In this document: positions 11,201 to 18,653 of the stretch, one piece after another
Layout of the letters: the number at the start of each line of letters is the position of its first letter
How positions within the stretch are numbered: position 1 is the stretch's first letter
NCBI GenBank assembly: GCA_945859605.1
Contig: OX243815.1
Span: 22,517,684 to 22,581,683, forward strand
From: Lumbricus rubellus
Taxonomy: Eukaryota; Annelida; Clitellata; Crassiclitellata; Lumbricidae
Direction: 5' to 3'
DNA: 64,000 bases
Program-made: the position numbers and the translations under genes
The notes under the pieces: generated by a model
What the model saw: only the letters and a program-made list of their open reading frames with translations
The model's database searches: none
Told to the model about the DNA's origin: nothing

Positions 11201-11645
11201 CTCGAACCACCTCAGGCCGCCTCGAAGGTACCTTGAGCAAGTCCTTCACTCGCAATTGCTCGGGCGCTTCAGCGTGAAACTCCGTTGCAGTGTCCGTGCT
11301 GTAGTCGGGAGTACCTCCGAGTAGGGAGATTGAGAGGGTGTTACAGAAATGGAAAAATAAATAAAAATAGTACGGCCTCAAGCAAGTCATGAACTCATAC
11401 TTTCCACATGACAGGGTAAGTGATCTACAGGTTAGAAGTTGACCAACAAATTGCGTAGCCACCAAACTGGATGAAGTTAGTCATTAATGTTTAATGGTTG
11501 AGGTCTGGGTGAATGGCCATATGAATAACTAAGTTACCACTTGGCCAAAATATACTGAATTTGTAAATACTTTTTGTTAAGCAATTGGTTGAGTATCCTT
11601 GATTCTGCTGCCAGGTTCATTTATGGTATGGTACATGTCTACTAA
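5251..11645 (+). CDS. EMC6: ER membrane protein complex subunit 6 (five exons)
   Basis: EMC6 is a small three-helix subunit of the ER membrane protein complex, which inserts tail-anchored and some multipass proteins. Exons read by eye: 5251-5296, 6938-7098, 9983-10075, 10746-10765 and 11615-11645, all bounded by GT-AG and in phase (351 nt, 116 residues; human is 110). Exon 2 encodes [19 protein letters not shown] and [10 protein letters not shown], the most conserved part of the family. Exon 3 encodes [15 protein letters not shown] and ends in MGGLF. Exon 4 is a 20-nt microexon giving TYILFW plus two bases of Thr, and exon 5 gives FIYGMVHVY and the stop, matching the family's fixed C terminus. 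The start is the only ATG in phase in exon 1 ([15 protein letters not shown]). Intron 2 contains a 2.2-kb LINE and intron 4 an inverted SINE pair. No AATAAA was found close after the stop. Confidence 0.93.
5656..6418. mobile_element. TIR element with 9-bp target repeat (Mutator-like?)
   Basis: Perfect 18-bp inverted repeats, gtggatccgctcacgccc at 5660-5677 and its complement at 6397-6414, lie just inside a 9-bp direct repeat taattatta (5647-5655 and 6419-6427). The 763-bp element has no transposase frame and carries a telomere-like tandem array inside. A 9-bp duplication is typical of Mutator-like elements, but the duplicated word is AT-only and could be partly chance. It lies in EMC6 intron 1. 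Confidence 0.6.
5877..6075. repeat. About 64-bp tandem array with ctaaccctaacc core
   Basis: Three units plus a fragment start with gacgccaaat at 5877, 5941, 6005 and 6066 (periods 64, 64, 61). Each contains actaaccctaaccgaccctc, so two to three CTAACC telomere-like words occur per unit. The array sits inside the inverted-repeat element at 5656-6418. Confidence 0.8.
6495..6555. repeat. Telomere-like ggttagtgttagggttag segment
   Basis: A short stretch with ggtcaggtt, cgtcggctacggttag and tgttagggttagtgtcgtc is the reverse complement of the satellite unit at 5877-6075 and closely resembles 21985-22055. It is probably an outlying fragment of the same repeat family. Confidence 0.5.
7690..9871 (+). 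mobile_element. 5'-truncated non-LTR retrotransposon (CR1/L2/Daphne group)
   Basis: The element lies in EMC6 intron 2 in the sense direction. It begins inside the reverse-transcriptase protein (in-frame residues such as YRNKFKAI upstream of the first ATG) and ends after a 3' UTR in a short tandem tail of attgt repeats (9842-9868). Such microsatellite tails are usual for CR1/L2-group LINEs, whereas L1-type elements end in poly(A). There is no endonuclease domain, so it was truncated on insertion. Confidence 0.88.
7818..9563 (+). CDS. LINE reverse transcriptase, C-terminal 581 residues
   Basis: This frame copies LINE RNA at the target site in a complete element; here it is an N-terminally truncated remnant with no stop codons or frameshifts. 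Numbering from the [17 protein letters not shown] is at about 144-157, DLAKAFD at 216-222, [20 protein letters not shown] at 272-291 and the catalytic FADD at 303-306. A downstream thumb region includes TKFLGVHID. The motif style ([18 protein letters not shown]) is that of the CR1/L2/Daphne assemblage. The chosen ATG is an internal methionine; the reading frame continues upstream to about 7690. The intact frame suggests a fairly recent insertion. Confidence 0.88.
   Translation: MQLENKETQIESLKINGENVKDPEKMANSFNNYFTNIAHSLAKKIPDSPLPYHSYLQAPRQNSMGFLMVSPEEIMDIGRDIRLTHSKGVDDIDPCIAAPNLSLVARPLAEIINCSFCSGIVPQGIKIAKVVPILKKGDKDNVINYRPISVLPYFSKFYEKLMYNRLYGYVKNSNIIYPSQHGFQPGHSPYMALLNMQDMISKAIENNEYSVGIFFDLAKAFDTVDHNILLKKLDNYGIRGTQLRWFASYFESRTQRVLCNGVLSELGLIKYGVPQGSNLGPLLFLLYINDLANVSPTMFFILFADDTNVFYSNGSWQTLFQTVNVELSSIAVWFHANKLTLNLDKTNFILFKSHRKIKPNDNLCLLIDDISINQVESTKFLGVHIDQHLTWKVHINQIATKIAKNIGIISRVAYILPKTIRMNLYYTLVYPYLTYCNLVWASTYESRLHKLVILQKRAVRIIAGIRKREHTGPSFNELHLLKIDQIKDLQISEFFFRLEHGLLPSVFQGYLPHASDIHSHFTRNSSAFRPVKAQSNTRRFTIKSYGTKVWNTIPIDIRQSSSLQVFKKKLRVLLLSSTNAT
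10746..10765 (+). CDS. EMC6: EMC6 exon 4, 20-nt microexon
   Basis: The sequence is bounded by tttttgcag on the left and gtatcc on the right. It encodes TYILFW plus the first two bases of Thr; the third base comes from exon 5 at 11615. Without the splice the frame runs on to a TAA at 10911-10913 and gives a C terminus unlike any EMC6, whereas splicing restores the family ending GMVHVY. The phase match on both sides makes the exon call strong. Confidence 0.88.
11035..11140 (-). mobile_element. SINE fragment, minus strand
   Basis: Read on the minus strand, the sequence contains ctttgagcaagtcctttgct and cacaattgct, the middle of the SINE described at 11143. It is inverted relative to that copy and abuts it, making a potential stem. 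Confidence 0.6.
11143..11347 (+). mobile_element. tRNA-derived SINE, copy 1
   Basis: A GGGGCGTGGTGGTGTAG head resembles a tRNA A box and a diverged GCTCGAACCACC resembles a B box. These are followed by the family body (ccttgagcaagtccttcact, caattgctcgggcgcttc, tgtccgtgctgtagtcggga) and a tail of agggtgttacagaaatgg. It sits in EMC6 intron 4. Confidence 0.75.
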
Positions 11646-12638
11646 AAGTCAGCCCGAAGACACAATCCACCTCCAGCGCCGTTGCACACTGAAAATGGTT
11701 CGGTACATGCTTGGACACCGATGCAGTTCACACCGGAAGAAGATGCATTGGAATAATGGCTGCCATCTGTCTGGCTGATTTTCTACGACAACTGTGTAAA
11801 TTTCCTTTGAACAGAACTTTAAGTTTCACATGTACATGTAGAGATTTTGCATTATTATGAAAAACAGATATGTACTATGAGAGGTTTGTCTGAAGTTTGT
11901 GTAAAATGTTTTCAAGTTTAAGAATAACTGAACAAGTGAACATGCATTGTTGGTAGTATAGTCTTGCTGTTACACACGTGGGCAGCGTATAAGAAATGTT
12001 TGAAAATGAGATATATGGTGAAAGCTGTGGGAAATTGGCCACAAACAACTGCATACACATTATCAGCACGCCCCATATGAAAATTGAGAGAGAGAGCTAA
12101 AACAATACAAGATTAGAAGATGGTGTAATGGACATAACCTGTGTTGCTAGTTAGTTTGCCTATAAAGTATCTCGTTAAGAATTGCCTTCTTTAAACCTCT
12201 CCTGTAGTCAACATTCTCTTAACCTCAGTAACCTCTCTGTTTCCAAATTCTGCACTTCAATGGTTTACTAAGGTCTAGGCTATGTGCAAGGCAACTGTTA
12301 CTGGGTGGTTTGCTTTGACGCAAAAGACTAATTAGGCTCCGATCTGCTGGTATACATCCTCAGTATATAGTAACTGCAGTTGAGAGAGAGGAACCATTCT
12401 CTCATCCACTTGTAGAGCTGCAATATCTTGGATCGCTACCAGAGAAGTCCAGTAATTAGTAATGATAAATCTTGATAATCTAACATAGTACATTGGCATT
12501 CTGACTGAAGTTCCAGTCTGCACAGAGTGTGCTTGAATAACTATATGGATCAAACTTTGTATGCAGACAACAGATTAAGAACCGATTAAGTATGACTCGT
12601 TCTTTTGTCTAGATTCGGATGACTTGGGACTAACTCTT
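11646..12638. other. EMC6 3' region and intergenic; no further gene seen
   Basis: This stretch follows the EMC6 stop and presumably contains its 3' UTR. I see no canonical AATAAA in the first 500 bases. Only short random frames are present. Confidence 0.4.
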
Positions 12639-12850
12639 GGGGCGCGGTGGTGTACTGGTGGCATCGTTACCTTGGAGCCGGAAGGTTCGAGGTTCGAATC
12701 CACTTTGCCGCGTAAGGACCTTGGGCAAGTCCTTCACTCACAATTGCTCAGCGCTTCGGCATGAAACTTCGATGCATTGTCCGCTCTGCATTCGGGAGCG
12801 CCTCTGAGTAGAGAGAGCTTGAAGAGGCGCTATAACAAGTGCACATACAA
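12639..12850 (+). mobile_element. tRNA-derived SINE, copy 2 (best preserved)
   Basis: The head ggggcgcggtggtgtactgg gives an A box and ggttcgaggttcgaatccac a good RNA polymerase III B box. The body has gggcaagtccttcactcaca and gcgcttcggcatgaaac, and the 3' end is gaagaggcgctataacaagtg followed by acaaacaaaacaaacaaa. The last part resembles the gaggcgctatataaat ends of LINE fragments in this window, suggesting shared retrotransposition machinery. Confidence 0.82.
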
Positions 12851-12969
12851 ACAAAACAAACAAACTCTGCAGACAGTCTTAATGGTTGACTTCATATAAA
12901 CTGAGTTTTAAGTATGCATAGCAACAGTAGTTGGAAATAAATACTTGTAAACTTAAAATTAGAATGTAA

Positions 12970-12982
12970 TTTATTTTTATTC
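12970..12982 (-). terminator. Poly(A) signals for acylphosphatase gene
   Basis: Two overlapping tttatt words on the plus strand read AATAAA on the minus strand, about 240 bases after the acylphosphatase stop codon. They are placed as expected for 3' end formation. Confidence 0.55.
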
Positions 12983-13217
12983 ACATAAGCATCACACCCA
13001 AAATGATAGACAGCCAATAACAGTTTTTACAATGGAGGCTAAAGCAACTGTCAAAGAAAACTTGTAAGCGGTTAGCGTTAGTATCACTGCATTCTACTGG
13101 CAATTGGGACGGCAAACTCGTCACACATTTGAGATGCATCAGGATACCTCTACACAGTACACAAGAACATATATACACACAAGATTCAAGTTCAATGTCA
13201 TTCTGATGTAGTTCCTG

Positions 13218-16200
13218 TCACTTTCTCACTTTGAAGTCACAGTATTCAAGCTTTGAAATCTTCCGTTCATTTGTGAACTCGCATTTATCAATTTTAGACG
13301 AAGGACTGCCTACTGTCTCGAGCCAATTCTTCCTGAAGTTTAAAAGAAATACCATAATCAATATCGTGACACTTGTTTCTTTTGGTTAGTTACCAGTTTC
13401 TGTAGTGGAGTGAAGTGAAGAGTTAAAGCTTGCATAAATACAGATACGAAACTAAATTGATAATGTAGGGTATGTACTGCAGTAGTTCAACTCCAAAAGT
13501 GCATGTCTGAAGACAAATTAGTGATGGTGGCTGTTGTACGACAAATGATCATGTGGCTTTTCCATCTCAACAGTTATATTTAGAATAATAGATCACATCT
13601 GTAATAGAATTGACAACAGCTAAACTTGTTACAATCTGGGACCATCCATTTATTATGTATGCATGGAGCGGAAGCATTAATACTTGCATAAATGCATTTA
13701 TAGGAATCTACTGATAATTATGTGTGTGTAAGAAATGGGGGAGGGTGGGATGAAACCTAGATAATAGTTTGTCTTCTAATTTTGGTCTTGAAATCAACTA
13801 CAGTTCAGTTTTTTGCCTTTTGACTGCATTTGAGTCCAACATACACTAGATAACGTTGTTAATTCATGCAGTTTAATTATTTCATTGATGCAGTGGACTA
13901 TCTTTTTTAAAATTAAATGTGTATGTTAATATTGTTAATCCTTGATTGTTTTTGCATGGATTATTAACATAGACAGTTATATGGGATTCAGTGGGATGTG
14001 TCAAGTGTAAATACACACATAGTGTACAGGGAGTGGCCAGTTTTTCCGGATTTCCACATGCATATAATTAAATGGATGGCACCCTGTAAAAATCTCTATG
14101 GAAAATACCACTATAATATTAAATTCTAAAGCTTGAACAAAACATACAATTCAATGTCATCACTGTACAGTCATGTACACTTTATAGAGCAGCAGATAAA
14201 AGGAACCATTGTTTTTATAAATGGAATTCCTAAAACCGTTTTGAACAAAATATTATTTTAATGTAAGCTAAAAGAAATAACGAAGACATGTTTAATTTTT
14301 TAAGTTCAGCCAATAACACGTACATGACTTGCACTCTTTCGATGGGTCCTTGAACCACTCCACTAACCGTACAGTCTGGTTCATTTCTCACCCATCCAAC
14401 AAGACCATGTTTCTCCGCTGTCATCTTTGTGTGCTACAAGAAAACCTCAAACATCACAGCTTTTACCAGTTAAAGTGCAACAGTCCTGCCACTCTGTGAC
14501 CCAAGCAACAATTTAACATGGTTTTATAAGATCCAGAAGACCTCTGCTAGAATCACTTAACACTTCACAATCATTGACACTTCCATAACTTCATCTTGCA
14601 GAGTATTGTATACATTGTGATGTCACCCAAATTATGTCGCACTCAAAAGTAAAAGTTTTGCCACGGTAAAACATACATTAAGAACTGATTACAATTTGCC
14701 ATGGTAAACATATACATGAAGAAATAAAATTGTGATTACAATCGGGAAGATTTCCAAGATCTAGTAATCTGCCGATATTGTAACTATCTTGGCCTCCTAG
14801 TTGTGTTTCAACACGTTGACCCCCAAGGACGAGTTAACTCGTCTTTCAGCCAGTCATTTAACATGGCGTGTAGGCGGTCAATGTGTTAAGTCAGTTTTAT
14901 GCTGATAATATTCACGCCTAACTGCATTGTGCTGCATCCCATGCTCTCACTGCAGTAGCCACAATAGAGTGCACGGAAGTCGTCCAATCATTTGCACCTC
15001 AATGCTACCAAAACACGATTTATTTGGCTCGGTGAAATGGGCAACAGCTGAAGAGTAGACCATCAGGCCATATCTGCTGACTTCCTTACTTTGTCTGCAG
15101 CAGCGGTTATCCCAGGACTACTGCAGAGCTGTCTATGTTGGCCTACCTTTGGGTGCATTGCACAGTTTGAGCATGTGCTTCATGCAGCTGCTAAGCTTAT
15201 TGATGTTTGTCAAAACTTTGAATATGTCTAGCATTATATGCTTGACATGCTACACTGGCTTTCTGTTTCCAGCACATTGAATTCAGGATTTTGGTCTGGG
15301 TCTGGTGGTACCAGTTAGGAGTGTCCATGCCTACTTTCGGGATTTTTTGTCCCATCTCAAGTTTTGCTGGCCACATAAATCTGTGCACTGGATCTAGATG
15401 CGAACATCACTTTTGTTCCATTTGCACCCACTTCAAAATGCAACATTGTACCTTTTCAGTGGTTGGGCTGACCATGTGCAATAACCTTCAGTGCAGTTGT
15501 TCGTTTAGCTATGGGCTTTTCAAACACCTTTTACAGGTATTCAAAAACAATCCTTTATCGCCGGAGTGAGGCTGGAAGCACCTCTCAGTAGGTTATCCTG
15601 CAAGGACGTTACACAAGTCCTATGAATGAATGAATTTAATTCTGGACAAGACTACTTTCAAACTGACCTTGCGAAAGAAAACACCTACAAATTAAAAAAG
15701 GACACATTTAAAGTTCAGCACAAGAATTTAGGGCAAACTCTCACAATATGTACAATACATTGTACATGTACACTGACTACTGATTGTAGAAGTTTCATTG
15801 TAGAATTAAAAACAAAGTCGTCTATGGCACATTAAGCTCTAGTTCTGTGTATAAGAAAACGGGAAATCAATTGCATCTACACAATCTGAAAAGATGCACT
15901 GAAATTAATATATCATCATTGTCAAATGTCAATCGACTGTTTAGTAATTTTAGTTGTTCTAATTATCTTTCCAGTACCTGTATGCATTCTTTGAGTGTAA
16001 CTTTACTCTCCAAACTAGAAGCTGGATTGATAATAATTGCTGCAACGAGCGAATAATTTACGGCGCTAGAATACTCGTTTACCAAAACAAGAGCTATTTA
16101 GTTATTAGTCAGAGTGCAGTTGATCGCAATTAAAAACCTATTTAGTCTTAAAAAAATAGCATGCTGCACAGTGGGTCGAGGCGTGCAGTAAAGTCTGTTG

Positions 16201-16296
16201 TCTTCTAACTATCATATACTGCACAAGTAATAAAATTTACAGACCTTGAACTCTGCCGAAGACTTTGAAATTTACGGATAACGAGTGCGACGCCAT
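13218..16296 (-). CDS. ACYP: Acylphosphatase (four exons, 97 residues)
   Basis: The enzyme hydrolyses carboxyl-phosphate bonds such as those of 1,3-bisphosphoglycerate, usually in the cytosol. Exons on the minus strand: 16296-16245, 15684-15668, 14433-14324 and 13332-13218 (52+17+110+115 nt = 98 codons with stop), all GT-AG and in phase. Exon 1 gives [17 protein letters not shown] and exon 2 completes QGVFFRK. Exon 3 gives [17 protein letters not shown] then TVSGVVQGP, and exon 4 gives [16 protein letters not shown] and ends YCDFKVRK. The catalytic pair is present as Arg22 (in GVFFRK) and Asn40 (in GWVRN), 18 residues apart as in human acylphosphatases (Arg23, Asn41). Length is near the human 99. 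The sequence is closer to the ACYP1 than the ACYP2 style at GVFFRKHT, but orthology to one paralogue is not assured. Intron 2 holds a decayed L2 LINE and an 82-bp TTAA-type MITE. Confidence 0.93.
14808..14889 (+). mobile_element. 82-bp piggyBac-like MITE, copy A
   Basis: It begins tcaacacgttgac and ends gtcaatgtgttaa, an imperfect inverted repeat of about 13 bp, with ggacgagttaactcgtctt forming a central palindrome. It has the same length and organisation as 33210-33291 and 42469-42550. The left TTAA is mutated to TCAA. It lies in intron 2 of the acylphosphatase gene, between exons 2 and 3. Confidence 0.7.
15045..15645 (+). mobile_element. Decayed L2-type LINE 3' fragment
   Basis: Conceptual translation in broken frames gives [18 protein letters not shown] and later a match to the HWLPV-type motif (cactggctttctgtttccag), both hallmarks of the C-terminal part of L2/CR1 reverse transcriptases. 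It ends near caagtcctatgaatgaatga, a LINE-tail style. It is antisense to the acylphosphatase gene, within intron 2. Confidence 0.65.
15668..15684 (-). CDS. ACYP: Acylphosphatase exon 2, 17-nt microexon
   Basis: Minus-strand GTGTTTTCTTTCGCAAG is preceded by acceptor taatttgtag and followed by donor gtcagt. With the last G of exon 1 it encodes GVFFRK, the phosphate-binding loop with the catalytic arginine. Without it, exons 1 and 3 do not join in phase and the loop is missing. The exact phase fit and family motif make the call strong despite the small size. Confidence 0.9.
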
Positions 16297-16554
16297 TGCT
16301 ATTTCAGCAGTATTTTAATTATAATCTAAGTTTCTAGTAACTATAGATACGATCGAAACGGCAAGATTACATTTTCATAGATTCTACACTTTTAGAGATT
16401 TACGGAAGGACTCAAATGTAGCTAAATATTGTCCAAAATGTAGCAATTAATCTTATGCTCAAATTGTGTTTAGCCTGTTCAATTAGTCAAATGCTGTTAT
16501 TATAGTTTGTTTAATCCTAGGTAGATGAATTTGTCACATATTTGTGATGATAGT
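16297..16554 (-). promoter_or_regulatory. Acylphosphatase upstream region
   Basis: AT-rich sequence upstream of the acylphosphatase ATG; its role as 5' UTR and promoter is inferred from position. No TATA or initiator stands out. Confidence 0.3.
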
Positions 16555-16645
16555 GTTTAACTGCTAGATGGCACGACTTCTGAGTGGATTTCTAAAGAGG
16601 CGCTATATAAATTCTTGAAATGAATGAATGAAAGTAGCAATAATG
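16555..16645 (+). mobile_element. LINE 3' tail remnant
   Basis: The sequence contains aaagaggcgctatataaatt followed by tgaaatgaatgaatgaaag, the same end seen at 41606-41632 and similar to 24770-24805. It is the 3' end of an L2-type LINE with a short tandem tail. Confidence 0.6.
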
Positions 16646-16739
16646 TTCGATAATAATAGGACGCTGCCTGATGTCGTAGATTGTTCTCAAGTAGGCCTAT
16701 CAACGTGGTTATCATATCTATGGTTATCAATACTGAACC

Positions 16740-17190
16740 ACAGACTATAGAGTATAAAATATAAGATCAGAGACCATGAAACATAGTGAACACAGAACAT
16801 AAAACAGAGAACATGGAACATAAGTAACATGAAAACATAGGGAATGCAGAACAGAAGAACAAGGAACAAGGGGACATCACGGAAAATATCAGGCAGCTTA
16901 GAACATCACAGAGAACATCAGGTAACAATTAACGAACTCAAGAAATCAGAGAACATAAGGAACAAAAACTGTGGGAAAGGGAACATGCATGGACCAGATA
17001 ATACAAGGGAACAATGAACAAGAAGCACAGGAAACAAGAAAAACAGAGAAAATAGGAACAAGGAGCAGGAACACAAGGGAACAGAGGACATAGGGAGCAG
17101 AGAACAAGGAACACATGCAACAAGGGAACATTTGATAGGAAACATCTCCAGAAGACTTAAGACACAGTACATCAGGCAACATAGGCACAG
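16740..17190. repeat. Degenerate gaacat/aacaagg low-complexity tract
   Basis: Words such as gaacataa, agaacaagg and ggaacacaa recur about every 10 bases over some 440 bp. This produces antisense open frames rich in F, L, S and C that are not credible proteins. Confidence 0.75.
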
Positions 17191-18568
17191 AACAAAGTAG
17201 ATGGAGGGGTGATTCTAAAAAAAGTATGTCGAAACAGGCTTTCTATAGTACATTTTCTTTGGACAACCCTTCTTTTTTTAAAGTAGCATTTTATAGATTT
17301 TAAATGTAAGTCTTTTATTAGAAGTTCTACTGACTGCACCGAAAGGTGCTTTGTGCTTCGTAAGATGTCACTCAAGGCCATAGCCAGAATTTTATTTCGG
17401 GGTGTTTACTCGACCTTGAGCAAGCCAACAAGCAAAGGAATCATCGAACTAAGGGGTTTTGTGGATGATTTAATCTATTGACACCAATCCCTGATATCAT
17501 CCGTTGACTATATAAATGTAAATAAACCTTCCAAATTTCTCAGTAACACACAAACCAGCATCAGGGAGACCAGCACTACCACCGCTATATCAATCTAAGT
17601 CCGCGATAGCTAGGTTATTTCGTTCGTCCTGGTGCCAGGTAGGAAGGATGTCAAGCCGGACAGTTTAGTGCTATGCTGATTACCACATCAGTGATGATGG
17701 ATGAGGCAGTTGTAGATTCAGGAGAAGAGATCAAATCTGGTTTTCAGCAAATGACCTTGAGTTCACAAATTCATTTTTGACCTTTGTTATACAACATTTG
17801 ATGCAGTTGCTAGTTCACTAAGTAAGTCGGTAATTCAAGTATGAACAGCCGAACCTGTTAGGCACAAAGAAAACAAAACCAACCATTGCCATCAAACATT
17901 ATCGATGCTAAACTCAGTTTTCGAGCATTTTAGAATCAATAGACCATGTAGCTTTTACAGTTTAAACAGTTCAGGAAGAATCATTTGTAACCTGTCGGAA
18001 AGACAAAGATCAGAAGTCACGCCAGTGGCTGAGGAAGTAAGGTAACAAGTTTTATTATACAAAGTTAACCGTGATGTGCCACATCTATTCAAAGTGCAAC
18101 TCTGATATAAAAAATAAAAACTTTTCCACGTCTGTAGTCATATTTCAATTATAAAGGTCACCACTCCCACTCAGTTTAGGGGACCATCTAGGCAACATAC
18201 AGCTGCTCATTCCATGTCTCTCTGTTGAACTGCATTATGCAATGTAACTAAATGGTTTTCAAAACTTTAGAATTCACGTGTAGAATCCATCTCACAATCA
18301 CTCCCTCTGTCAGTAAAACAAAATTTAAACTGTGTTTTTGTATAACACTACTTTGAAAAGTTAATTAAACAATAATTTTTAAGTGCTCAAGAACTAGAAT
18401 TGCTCGGAAACTTGGCAATGTTCATTGGCTTCAAACATAGAGAAAGTAAACCTTTATACATAAATTTTACATCCTGACACTTTGCAAGAAAAACTTCTCC
18501 TGTGTTCCAGATAAAATGAATTCCTTAACACCGAGTTCACACGAGTTGTTTCTACGCAAGTGCCGTCA
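17191..18568. other. No further gene seen; NCBP2 distal 3' flank
   Basis: Mostly unique AT-rich sequence between the repeat tract and the NCBP2 poly(A) signal. No exon-like segments were recognised on either strand. Confidence 0.4.
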
Positions 18569-18574
18569 TTTATT
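18569..18574 (-). terminator. NCBP2 poly(A) signal
   Basis: Plus-strand tttatt reads AATAAA on the minus strand, 80 bases after the NCBP2 stop codon at 18654. Confidence 0.6.
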
Positions 18575-18653
18575 TGTGCGATTAAAAAACCGGAAGCAGT
18601 CCATGAAGTTCAAACGAAGGCTGGCTAACAAGCGTCACGACTGACTGCAGAAA

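Noticed and set aside
11143..12850. tRNA genes at the A/B-box-bearing segments
   Set aside because: The tRNA-like heads do not fold into a complete tRNA by eye and are followed by a shared SINE body and tail in several copies.
14434..14450. Extension of acylphosphatase exon 3 upstream to read VFL before HTK
   Set aside because: The frame hits a TAG, and the sequence is the polypyrimidine tract and acceptor. The microexon at 15684-15668 supplies the true VFFRK.
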